Numbered from the stretch's first letter, positions 13,624 through 21,458 are shown. The stretch is DNA of 23,279 nt from UBA965 sp046303375 (GCA_046303375.1 JBKCGB010000003.1:1-23279), one strand, 5' to 3'. The notes: a model not told the origin generated them from the letters alone. Program-made: numbers and translations.

Positions 13624-16455
13624 TCAGACGGCTGAATCATCACAAATCAGTGTATACGGACAATAACTACACGAACGCGATGGTTTGGTCGGATACGGGT
13701 AGTACTGCATGTTTCGCATGACTGTGACGAGTTCGTCACGCATCAGCTCAAGTAATTCAAAGTAATTGAGATTTATTGCCTTGTTTTTATTCCCATCCTT
13801 GATGATTTGGCTTGCGTGTTCACTTACCACCGTGGTGCGTGTCTCCACATTGCCATCTTTCGTATTGAGAAACAGGAGCGACATCGCATCGGTTGCAGAT
13901 GTCAGGTGCCATTCAGCTGTCTGTGTGCCGTACAAGTAGATAGGAATCTGATAATTAGTCGCTTCTGCATCGTCATCAGGCAAGAACTGTCGTTTGATTT
14001 CGAGATACTCCTTGACACTTCCCGTTTTGTAGTCAACGATGTGATATGTTTTGACTCCAGTTACAGGATGCGTGATTTCGTCGATGCGATCTATTTGACC
14101 GGTCAATGAAAACTCCGCAAGAGTGAAACGCAGCTGTTGTTCGAGCAGGATTGGCCGCCGGAGTGGATCACGCATACACGGATCATGTGCCAGCCATGCT
14201 GTGCAGATGCGGTGTAACATGCGCAAGGTACTATGTTGGCGCAGGCCTTTGCCGAATCGAATACGCCACTCTTGGGTTGGCGTGTAGCTGTCGCCATTGC
14301 TCAGTTGGCAAGATACCCCGCTCCAGGCTGCTTCGGCAACACGCATGACCCGCTGCGGCATATCAGCCCAGCGTGCCCGTGTGACATCAGCGGCTTCGTT
14401 GCGCAAGTCGACCCCCGATGTTTTGCCAGTTCCCACTGCAGCACACAAGATTTCATGGATGAGTGACCCCATGGAGAGTGATCGTTCATCGAGTTCATCA
14501 CTGTCATTGCCGAGATGTAGCACCCGCTCAAAAAAGTAGCGCCGTGGACAGCGTAAGTAGGTACTGACTTGGGTGGCAGAAAACTGTGTACTATGAGCCA
14601 AATGAGTGGTGACGGTCAGCGGAGTCGACTGTGTACTTGGGAGTGGTAGCGTGTCACAGCGATGAATTGTGATATGTGCCGTATCCACGACCAAATCACC
14701 ATCGCGGTCAAAGGTGGCCATACCGGCAGCGATTCGTTCAAAGTAAGGAGACGGGAGTTGTTTCTGACCGTTGCTGGCATGGTGTGCAAATGACAGAATA
14801 TACTCTGTAGCATGTACTCCTGCGAGTCGCGCCAGCCGGCGTGCTTCGCGTTCGCGCCAGGCCTGTCCATCTGTCAGTGCCGGTGGGGCTGGTTGGGGCT
14901 CGACAAAAACTTGACAGAGTGTCTGTTCGGAGAGGAGCTGATACCCATTGGCCAGCCGCGGTGCCACGTGCTCACTAAACCCCATGAGTATCACACAATC
15001 GCTAGCACCAGCCGCCCCATGCCGTCCATGAATGTGCAGTGGCAGCGTGGTGCGGTAGAGCTCTTCGATGAGTGTGGGGAGTGCATCCGCATTGTTGAGC
15101 ATCTGGATGCGCGTGTGTGCTGCATAGTTGCCTGCTGCAATAATGCGATCGATTTCGCGGATGCGTTCGAGCCATTGGTGATAATCACGTAGCCAACTAT
15201 CGCTGATATCCACGGGAATCACTGTTTGGCGCCATGCCCACGAGATAGCTTGCGCATGTTGGACAAATTGTTCGATTTGTGGTGCCATCGCCTGCATCAC
15301 GTCGATGGTTGCACATGCAGCGTTTATCGACTCAGCGCTCCGTGTTGCATCGACTGCCATGAATGGGAGTTGTAGCAGTTCGGTACTGAGTTGGAGTTGC
15401 TCGTCTGCCGTATGTGATGCGAGCCAGCGTAACGCCCCCCGCGCCATACGGATGAGCGGATTTTGCAATGTTGATGGTTTCAGTGGTGGCATGTCGATGC
15501 CATAATTCGTAAATGTGGCACGTAACTGCGGTATGAGCGCATCATCTGCGCAGATGATGTCTACCTGCCGACCTGCCATCAGCCGTTCGTATGTCAGTCG
15601 TGCCACTGTCTGACACTCATCAACGACCGTCATGGCTCCTGCAATAAAATGGTCGTTTTTTTCCATCCCAATCATCTGGAATTGCGGCAATGCCTGAGTG
15701 TCACCGAGGATGCGTTGACTGACTGCATACGCTGGGTGTGACGGTGGCTGCCACTGGTGTGGTGTATTGAATTGACATAACCAACCGTGTACACTGCGTA
15801 GCTCTGGGACATGAGTAGTTGCATTGACCCAGGCGCCGACCCAGTCATCGGCTGATGTAGAGAGCAACCGTGCGAGTGCGTGTAGTTGCGCGGGGGTGGC
15901 TTCCTGCAATTCACACGCAATCACCACTTCATGGTGCCGTGTGATGTCGGGTACATCGCATACATGCAGTGCGACATCGTCATAGCCGATGGCGTCTTGG
16001 GCATCCAAGATGCCACAGTAGTGCTGATAAACGCGGGCTAACTCGTGGTGCATCTGTAGGTCATCGGCAACGTGCTGCCAACGATGGCGCTGGTGCGAAA
16101 TCCACGTCAAGATGCGTGATATTTCGCCAACAGCGCCACGCCGTGATCCAAACTGCTGGTAGAGTGGTCCTGCGACGGCACTCCAGGCCGCATTTACCAA
16201 CGCACCGCGACCTGTAGCACTAAGTACAGTGCGGCGTTTCGTGCTGTTGAGCTGAGCAATCAGTGCACTTTGCAGGGTGCGAATCTCGACATGTGCCGCA
16301 CTGCGCAAGAGCGCATGGTGTTTGAGCCAACGTGCGTGTACTGGATTGGCAGTGATGAGCAATGTTGGTCGCATTTGACTTATTGCTAACACACGGTTGA
16401 CAAATGCCTCGTTAAAGAGGGATTGTGGTAAATCATAGGTAAAACTTTGTGGCAT
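13624..16455 (-). CDS. AddB-like partner subunit with iron-sulfur PD-(D/E)XK nuclease
   Basis: 943 residues. The N-terminal two-thirds resembles the non-catalytic helicase fold of AddB: the opening strand (RPTLLITANPVHARWLKHH) occupies the Walker A position but has no GKT. The C-terminal nuclease belongs to the PDDEXK_1 family: FSATQVSTYLRCPRRYFFER with Cys636, MGSLIHEIL, Asp789 in LTGQIDRIDE, Asp808-Tyr-Lys810 in HIVDYKTG, then YQIPIYLYG. Cys929, Cys932 and Cys938 (C-x2-C-x5-C) complete the iron-sulfur set. GAGGGTG lies 5 nt upstream of the ATG. It is the middle gene of a minus-strand operon, 43 nt after the deacetylase gene and 13 nt before the addA-like gene. The expected role is the second strand's nuclease and possible sequence sensor of an end-resection machine. 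It could equally be classed as AdnA-like. Confidence 0.88.
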   Translation of the reverse strand: MPQSFTYDLPQSLFNEAFVNRVLAISQMRPTLLITANPVHARWLKHHALLRSAAHVEIRTLQSALIAQLNSTKRRTVLSATGRGALVNAAWSAVAGPLYQQFGSRRGAVGEISRILTWISHQRHRWQHVADDLQMHHELARVYQHYCGILDAQDAIGYDDVALHVCDVPDITRHHEVVIACELQEATPAQLHALARLLSTSADDWVGAWVNATTHVPELRSVHGWLCQFNTPHQWQPPSHPAYAVSQRILGDTQALPQFQMIGMEKNDHFIAGAMTVVDECQTVARLTYERLMAGRQVDIICADDALIPQLRATFTNYGIDMPPLKPSTLQNPLIRMARGALRWLASHTADEQLQLSTELLQLPFMAVDATRSAESINAACATIDVMQAMAPQIEQFVQHAQAISWAWRQTVIPVDISDSWLRDYHQWLERIREIDRIIAAGNYAAHTRIQMLNNADALPTLIEELYRTTLPLHIHGRHGAAGASDCVILMGFSEHVAPRLANGYQLLSEQTLCQVFVEPQPAPPALTDGQAWREREARRLARLAGVHATEYILSFAHHASNGQKQLPSPYFERIAAGMATFDRDGDLVVDTAHITIHRCDTLPLPSTQSTPLTVTTHLAHSTQFSATQVSTYLRCPRRYFFERVLHLGNDSDELDERSLSMGSLIHEILCAAVGTGKTSGVDLRNEAADVTRARWADMPQRVMRVAEAAWSGVSCQLSNGDSYTPTQEWRIRFGKGLRQHSTLRMLHRICTAWLAHDPCMRDPLRRPILLEQQLRFTLAEFSLTGQIDRIDEITHPVTGVKTYHIVDYKTGSVKEYLEIKRQFLPDDDAEATNYQIPIYLYGTQTAEWHLTSATDAMSLLFLNTKDGNVETRTTVVSEHASQIIKDGNKNKAINLNYFELLELMRDELVTVMRNMQYYPYPTKPSRSCSYCPYTLICDDSAV
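15540..15559. repeat. perfect 20-bp palindrome inside the addB-like gene
   Basis: CATCATCTGC followed directly by its reverse complement GCAGATGATG. It lies in coding sequence for DIICADDAL. Such a length is uncommon by chance, but the paired Asp codons on each side contribute to the symmetry. Confidence 0.7.
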
Positions 16456-16498
16456 TGTGACACCCTCGTCGACATAAATACGCGTGCATACACGTCGT

Positions 16499-17389
16499 TT
16501 AGTTGGTAATCTGCAGGAACGTTTTCACGCTCATACAGTGTAGTCCATACAATTCGTCAGTCGTAAAGAGCTCATCAGCGTACCCACCTGCCAAGCAGGC
16601 GACCATGCGTAATTTGTGCTGGCGAGCCCACGTTGCGACGAGTGTTTCACGCTGGGTGAGGAGTGCGCTGGTGATCCCCGCCAAACTTCCCATTCTGCAT
16701 AATTCATGTGAATCCATGCCTGCGTTGTAGATGAGTAAATCACCTGGTGCGAGCGTGGCTTCTACACGAGTCAGTGCAGTTTGTATCGTGTCGAGATAAT
16801 CAGCAGCAGTCGCTACAGCGTAGCTTCGATGAGGGTCTTCTGCGTCGTAGCTGTCATATGGGCTGGTCGCAATATCGACATGGCATATCTCTGGCCATCG
16901 GTGCACCATGCGGTACGTACCGCCACCGTTGTGTGCATCGACGTCGAGAATGATGATGTGGCGTACGCCTTGGGTTCGGGCAATATGTGCCGCCAATGCA
17001 AGCCCATTTAATGTGCAAAAACCTGCGCCTGTGTTGCGTCGTGCATGATGAAAACCGGCACTGATGGCATATGCAGGTGTCCCCTGAATCGCAGCGAGTG
17101 TCGCGTCACGCATGGCACCATTTTGTGCGGCCACTGATTGCCACATGTGTGTATCCCAATCGAATCCTTGTGAGGTGGCCAAATATTCTGGCTCGCCAGT
17201 TTGTAAAGCATGCACGTATTCTGCAGTGTGCACCGCGAGCGCCTCCTCTGTATGGAGTGGTACAGGTGTTTGTACAGTGATGCCTTGTGCACGCAATTGC
17301 GCTGCAATGGCGTGTCCTTTGCGGGTTGTATCAAACGTGTATGAGGTGAGAATTGTATCAGGATGGTAAAAGATTGCATAATTTGACAT
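16499..17389 (-). CDS. histone deacetylase superfamily amidohydrolase (AcuC/AphA-like)
   Basis: 296 residues, arginase/deacetylase fold. The zinc site is complete: Asp151 and His153 in LDVDAHNGGGT and Asp226 in YNAGMDSH. The catalytic pair His114-His115 lies in AGFHHARRNTGAGFCTLNGL, and the transition-state Tyr270 in LAGGY. These are the residues used by class I/II-type deacetylases and acetylpolyamine amidohydrolases to remove acyl groups from amines. The substrate in bacteria is usually an acetylated protein lysine, a polyamine or another small acylated amine and cannot be told here. At 296 residues it is shorter than AcuC (about 380). It is the first gene of an operon with addB- and addA-like genes and divergent from a macrodomain gene, which suggests work on DNA-bound or signalling targets. 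GTAGG at 17396-17400 (minus strand) precedes the ATG by 6 nt. Confidence 0.9.
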   Translation of the reverse strand: MSNYAIFYHPDTILTSYTFDTTRKGHAIAAQLRAQGITVQTPVPLHTEEALAVHTAEYVHALQTGEPEYLATSQGFDWDTHMWQSVAAQNGAMRDATLAAIQGTPAYAISAGFHHARRNTGAGFCTLNGLALAAHIARTQGVRHIIILDVDAHNGGGTYRMVHRWPEICHVDIATSPYDSYDAEDPHRSYAVATAADYLDTIQTALTRVEATLAPGDLLIYNAGMDSHELCRMGSLAGITSALLTQRETLVATWARQHKLRMVACLAGGYADELFTTDELYGLHCMSVKTFLQITN

Positions 17390-17431
17390 TTATGACCTAC
17401 TCTCTACAATTAGTTTTGACGTGCTACGTAA

Positions 17432-17440
17432 ATTATATCA
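17432..17440 (-). promoter_or_regulatory. extended -10 promoter for the deacetylase-addB-addA operon
   Basis: Read on the minus strand the bases are TGATATAAT, a perfect extended -10. No good -35 is seen 17 nt further up (GTACAC), which extended -10 promoters tolerate. A start near 17425 gives a leader of about 35 nt before the ATG at 17389. Confidence 0.5.
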
Positions 17441-17482
17441 TGTGGATGATGTATGTGTACTGTCACATATTGAGGAGTGTTC

Positions 17483-18361
17483 ATGCAACGCGTCTTGAAT
17501 CTACAACTCCCTGAAGTCACCAAAGAAGAATTTGTCATCAAACGAACGGCTGCTGTCATGATTGCGCGTGCCACCCAGCAGATCCTCAAACGTGGGACCT
17601 ACACGACTGAATCGGGTTCAGAACACGACATCCGTGCGCTCATCGATACGGCGCGCACGCAAACAATGATTTATCCACCTGCTCTTGCGATGCCTCGTGC
17701 TCGTGAAAAGTACAAACAGCTGGTCAGCTATGTGCACAATCAAACGACATTAACTGTTGCACAGGCACGTCAAAAACGTGGGTATCGTGTGGCCATACTC
17801 AATTTTACGCAACCAACCTCATTGGGGAATGGTTGGATGAGTGGGCGTAATGCCCAGGAAGCGTCGCTCGTGCGATCATCTGGGCTGATGTCGTGTTTAC
17901 GCGACGTTGCGTGGTATGGCGATGGAACGCATCAGGTGAATCCATTCTACGATGATACCGTCATTGTGTCACCACATGTGCCATTTATTCGCACACACGA
18001 TGGTGATCTCCTCGAACAGCCATGGACAGCGCATGTGGTCAGTGCCGCGCCAATTCATGTGCACGCCGTGCGCAAGTATATGCCGATGCGTATCGCCGAA
18101 GTGCCACTTGCGACCATGCATCGTGCGACGCGTATCGTTGAGGCTGCAGCGAGTACCAAAGCAAATGTGTTGGTGCTGGGGGCGTGGGGGTGTGGCCGGT
18201 TTGGCAACGATCCCGATATGGTGATTGCGGCATTTTTGGCCGCGTTTGAGTCTCCTGCGATACGCAACTTTGCCATAGTTGATTTTGCCGTCCCTGATGT
18301 AGTATCTGGGAGCCCGTTGTACCGCCGCTTTCGTAATCGCTTGCATGCACAAACCTTTTAG
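17483..18361 (+). CDS. TIGR02452/PARG-like macrodomain protein with altered catalytic signature
   Basis: 292 residues of the microbial poly(ADP-ribose) glycohydrolase-like family (TIGR02452, DUF2263). ATG 17483 has TGAGGAG 5 nt upstream; the GTG at 17477 overlaps that site. An N-terminal helical part (AAVMIARATQQILKRGTY) is followed by the macrodomain: VAILNFTQP (Asn107), LGNGWMSGRNAQEASLVRSS, VSAAPIH and LVLGAWGCGRFGNDP, the phosphate-binding loop. Active bacterial PARGs carry GGG and then Gln-Glu-Glu; here the triad is Gly115-Asn116-Gly117 and the second Glu is Ala127 (GCG). From PARG structures that Glu is catalytic, so hydrolysis of ADP-ribose chains is unlikely. Binding of ADP-ribose or a related nucleotide remains plausible. 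It is divergent from the deacetylase operon with 93 nt between start codons. Confidence 0.88.
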   Translation: MQRVLNLQLPEVTKEEFVIKRTAAVMIARATQQILKRGTYTTESGSEHDIRALIDTARTQTMIYPPALAMPRAREKYKQLVSYVHNQTTLTVAQARQKRGYRVAILNFTQPTSLGNGWMSGRNAQEASLVRSSGLMSCLRDVAWYGDGTHQVNPFYDDTVIVSPHVPFIRTHDGDLLEQPWTAHVVSAAPIHVHAVRKYMPMRIAEVPLATMHRATRIVEAAASTKANVLVLGAWGCGRFGNDPDMVIAAFLAAFESPAIRNFAIVDFAVPDVVSGSPLYRRFRNRLHAQTF

Positions 18362-18455
18362 CATATAGCGCACTATGCATGAAAATGTGTATACTACTGC
18401 ACGTACAGGTGTATATGTGTGAGTCGTTTCTCCGCTAAGGGTATAGGTACCATCT

Positions 18456-19301
18456 ATGGAAAGCAGCGCGCAACGTCGCGTTCAAATCGATTACCTGTTG
18501 GCACAGTTCCGGCGTGGCTTTGAGCCATTTGTGATACTTGTATTCAAAAGTACGCATGCGGACGCTTGGTTTGATATCTTGCGTACGACCCCAGAAATCA
18601 GAACACCACTCGATCCACGTGCCATCCAACTCGATGCGACCGCTTTGGTACGGATCATACTGGTACACTGGGATTCCACGTTTGCTCGAGTCCTCGACAA
18701 GCGCGATCGTGCGTTGTTCTATGAACTCCGACAGATTCGCAATCGGTGGGCACACCAGGTGCCGATCACTGATGACGATGTGGATCGCATGGCTGATACC
18801 GTGTTGCGCTTATTGACGTCGATTCGTGCCGATAATATCACCGAAGTCGAACAGTATCGTGACGAGCTCCGTCGCGCCCGCTATCTCGCACCAGCACCAC
18901 TGTGGCGTCGCACGTGGTCATGGTGGGCTATTGGCAGTCTCTGTGTGATGACCATCATCGCTATGTGGTGGTGGTTGACTCCACGTGACCAGATGCCTGT
19001 GCCAGTGGCAACACCCACAGCGTTGACCAACGTCGTACGAGTGGTTACGGCCACCGTACATACCATCAAGGCAAAGAATGAGCAAACGGTGACGCCAGCT
19101 CAGACGGTGACACCAAGTACCATTCCGAGCAGTGATGCGGCGTTTCCGTGTACCTCTGGTCAGATAAAAGGCAATCCGAATACCATGATCTATCATCCGC
19201 CTGATGGTGCCTACTATGCAACCACGCGTAACCGCGACGTTGTCTGCTTTGACACGGCTGATGCCGCTGAAGCTGCCGGATATCGAGCTGCCAAACGCTA
19301 G
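18456..19301 (+). CDS. membrane-anchored HEPN protein with C-terminal sunset domain
   Basis: 281 residues in three parts. Residues 1-125 look like a Swt1-type HEPN domain: an all-helical stretch with RIILVHWDSTFARVL and LRQIRNRWAHQ, the latter giving the R-x4-H motif (Arg95, His100) of HEPN ribonucleases. One transmembrane segment (about 157-174, WWAIGSLCVMTIIAMWWW) follows. A Thr/Pro/Val-rich linker (about 180-228) leads to a compact C-terminal domain with Cys232 and Cys264 and the pattern QIKGN...IYHPPDGAYYATT...VVCFDTADAAEAAGYRAAKR. It matches the sunset domain seen at the end of secreted nucleases and related proteins. The basic flank before the membrane segment (WRRTW) predicts HEPN inside and sunset outside. 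TAGGT at 18444-18448 lies 7 nt before the ATG. A TATACT at 18390-18395 could be its -10. The stop overlaps the convergent dehydratase gene. Confidence 0.82.
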   Translation: MESSAQRRVQIDYLLAQFRRGFEPFVILVFKSTHADAWFDILRTTPEIRTPLDPRAIQLDATALVRIILVHWDSTFARVLDKRDRALFYELRQIRNRWAHQVPITDDDVDRMADTVLRLLTSIRADNITEVEQYRDELRRARYLAPAPLWRRTWSWWAIGSLCVMTIIAMWWWLTPRDQMPVPVATPTALTNVVRVVTATVHTIKAKNEQTVTPAQTVTPSTIPSSDAAFPCTSGQIKGNPNTMIYHPPDGAYYATTRNRDVVCFDTADAAEAAGYRAAKR

Positions 19302-19318
19302 GTGTGTGCGAGTTTGGC
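19290..19318. terminator. possible bidirectional hairpin across the overlapping stop codons
   Basis: GCCAAAC (19290-19296) pairs with GTTTGGC (19312-19318) around a 15-nt loop that contains the shared CTAG. There is no T run on either side. It could help stop transcripts from both convergent genes, but the stem is short. Confidence 0.25.
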
Positions 19319-21262
19319 TAGTATCTGCTCGACGTCGTACACGCATCCGCCCCACGTGCCACCACTTGCATGCTGGAGCGCTGCCCACAGTCGTGTGTCA
19401 TCTGGTAATTGGGGATGTGCGCTGAGGTCTGATCGCGGTGTGCGTGTACGTAGTAAATCGTCACCGTCTTGGCGTGTACCAATGCGATGGTTTTCACCAA
19501 CCAGATTCACGTGCCCGACCAAGTTTACCCGGTCGACGATGATTTCAATCATATCGCCATCGCGTATTTTGCCAATTGGACCGCCAGCGAGGGCTTCGGG
19601 ACCGACATGCCCGATACAGGCGCCAGTACTTACCCCCGAAAAGCGGGCATCAGTAATCACGGCGACTTCACGTCCCCAGCTAATGTGCCGTAACGCAGAT
19701 GTGACCTGGTAGGTTTCTTCCATGCCAGTCCCTATCGGACCACCACAAACCAGCACGATGATATCTCCTGGAACGACGTGGCGCTCACCTTGCCCTTTGA
19801 TGGCGCGCACCGCATCACGTTCCCGCAAAAACACTTTAGCAGGGCCGATTTTGCGATATACGCCGTCGGCATCTACGACCCGCGCATCAATCGCGGTACT
19901 CTTGATGACTGCCCCTTCTGGCGCAATGTTTCCACGTGGGAATGTGACTGTCGAAGTAAGCCCGCGCTGCTGTGCCTGTGACGGATCCATAATGACATCA
20001 TCTGCAGAAACGCTGTCGCGGGTCTGAAGCATGGCACGCACAACCCGACGGCGTTCCGATGATTCCCACCAATCGAGTACCGTATCAAGTGTTTCGCCGC
20101 TGACGGTTTTGACCTGTGTTCGGAGCAACCCGAGTGCACGCAGATGGAGCATCACTTCTGGTACTCCACCAGCCATGTAGGCTTGTACGGTAACGTGATT
20201 ACGTGGACCATTGGGGAGTACATCGACGAGGCGCGGTACTGTGCGATTCACTGCTTCCCAATCTTGCACAGTCGGGCGAGGTAGCCCAGCCGCGTGTGCT
20301 ATCGCAGGGATGTGTAGCAACAGATTAGTGGAGCCACCAAAGGCTGCATGTACCACCATCGCATTATGAATGGCATCACTGGTGATGATGTCTTTGGTCG
20401 TGATACGTTGCGCTTTGAGGTGCATGACGGCTCGTGCTGAAGCATGCGCCAATTCCAACCAAATTGGTTGTCCCGATGGTGCAAGTGCAGAATGCGGTAA
20501 GGCGATACCGAGTGCTTCAGCGACAACTTGTGATGTGGCTGCAGTCCCCAAAAACTGACACCCACCACCTGGTGACGCACAAGCACGACATCCAAGGGCG
20601 GCGGCTTCGCTCAACGATAATTCTCCTTGCGCAAAGCGGGCACCGATGGTCTGTACTTTGCCTGCATCTTCGCCATCTGTGGGTGGCAACGTGACCCCCC
20701 CCGGCACAAGGATGGTGGGGAGATTGGGTGTTCCAGCGAGCGCCATCATCATGGCGGGTAACCCTTTGTCACAGGTGGCTACCCCGATGACTGCGTGGCG
20801 AGTTGGCAGTGAGCGAATCAATCGACGAAACACCACTGCTGCATCATTTCGATACGGCAAACTGTCGAACATGCCTTCAGTGCCTTGACTACGGCCATCA
20901 CACGGGTCAGTAACATAGCCTGCAAATGGCATGGCATTGAGCGTGCGCAGTGTTTCAGCAGCAGCCCGCATCTGCAAGCCAACCTCCCAATGCCCGGTAT
21001 GATATCCGAGTGCGACTGCGCGTCCGTCGTTTTCGCGGATGCCCCCTTGTGTACTCAAAATAAGCACCTGTGTGCGCGTCAATTCTGCGGGATCCCATCC
21101 CATGCCGACGTTTTGTGTCCATCCAAACAAATCTCCACTCGGGCTATCACGGAGCATGTCTGGTGTCAGGGGAAGTTCGCCTTGGGGGCCAGCAGCTTTT
21201 GAAATAATCTCAAAGAGTTGCGGTGTGCCACCAACAAGATTATCCAAGTGAGTGTGGTGCAT
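19298..21262 (-). CDS. IlvD/Edd family sugar-acid dehydratase, YjhG/YagF (D-xylonate dehydratase) type
   Basis: 654 residues, the same length as E. coli YjhG/YagF (655). Family blocks recognised: GYVTDPCDGRSQGTEGMFDS, SLPYRNDAAVVFRRLIRSLP, VATCDKGLPAMMMALAG, LVPGGVTLPPTDGEDAGKVQ and CRACASPGGGCQFLGTAATS. The three iron-sulfur cysteines of the IlvD/Edd family are Cys121, Cys164 and Cys235. The CRACASPGGGCQFLGTA block and the TLPPT sequence separate the YjhG group from true dihydroxy-acid dehydratase (IlvD) and 6-phosphogluconate dehydratase (Edd). The reaction is dehydration of a sugar acid such as D-xylonate to a 2-keto-3-deoxy acid, in the cytoplasm. GGAGG 5 nt before the ATG fixes the start. 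Substrate identity within the group is inference. Confidence 0.93.
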   Translation of the reverse strand: MHHTHLDNLVGGTPQLFEIISKAAGPQGELPLTPDMLRDSPSGDLFGWTQNVGMGWDPAELTRTQVLILSTQGGIRENDGRAVALGYHTGHWEVGLQMRAAAETLRTLNAMPFAGYVTDPCDGRSQGTEGMFDSLPYRNDAAVVFRRLIRSLPTRHAVIGVATCDKGLPAMMMALAGTPNLPTILVPGGVTLPPTDGEDAGKVQTIGARFAQGELSLSEAAALGCRACASPGGGCQFLGTAATSQVVAEALGIALPHSALAPSGQPIWLELAHASARAVMHLKAQRITTKDIITSDAIHNAMVVHAAFGGSTNLLLHIPAIAHAAGLPRPTVQDWEAVNRTVPRLVDVLPNGPRNHVTVQAYMAGGVPEVMLHLRALGLLRTQVKTVSGETLDTVLDWWESSERRRVVRAMLQTRDSVSADDVIMDPSQAQQRGLTSTVTFPRGNIAPEGAVIKSTAIDARVVDADGVYRKIGPAKVFLRERDAVRAIKGQGERHVVPGDIIVLVCGGPIGTGMEETYQVTSALRHISWGREVAVITDARFSGVSTGACIGHVGPEALAGGPIGKIRDGDMIEIIVDRVNLVGHVNLVGENHRIGTRQDGDDLLRTRTPRSDLSAHPQLPDDTRLWAALQHASGGTWGGCVYDVEQILAKLAHT

Positions 21263-21372
21263 ATGTGCCTCCGTGTGCTATCTGCCCTATTGTGACATAG
21301 TTTGCGGGTATGTGTGTACAGGCACGTGCTACGTCTTTTCTGAGCAGTGGAACAATTCGTGCCCCCGCTTCG

Positions 21373-21401
21373 TCTAGAACTGCATGGACATAGGCTGTCA
21401 A
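21373..21401 (-). promoter_or_regulatory. possible promoter for the dehydratase gene
   Basis: On the minus strand TTGACA (21396-21401) is a perfect -35, with TCTAGA 17 nt downstream (21373-21378) as a poor -10. The -35 overlaps the forward -35 of the lipoprotein gene. The leader would be about 105 nt. Confidence 0.25.
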
Positions 21402-21423
21402 ATGCTGGTATCAATGGTATAAT
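21395..21423 (+). promoter_or_regulatory. sigma-70 type promoter for the lipoprotein gene
   Basis: CTGTCA (21395-21400), a 17-nt spacer and a consensus TATAAT (21418-21423) preceded by TGg (extended -10). Transcription would start near 21430, about 29 nt before the ATG at 21459. Confidence 0.7.
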
Positions 21424-21458
21424 TTCATTAGCTTTAACACAGGTGAGGAGTTTGGGGT

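Noticed and set aside
17416..17439. Forward promoter TTGACG / TATATC for the macrodomain gene
   Set aside because: The spacer is only 12 nt, too short for sigma-70. The A/T-rich block is better explained by the minus-strand TGATATAAT.
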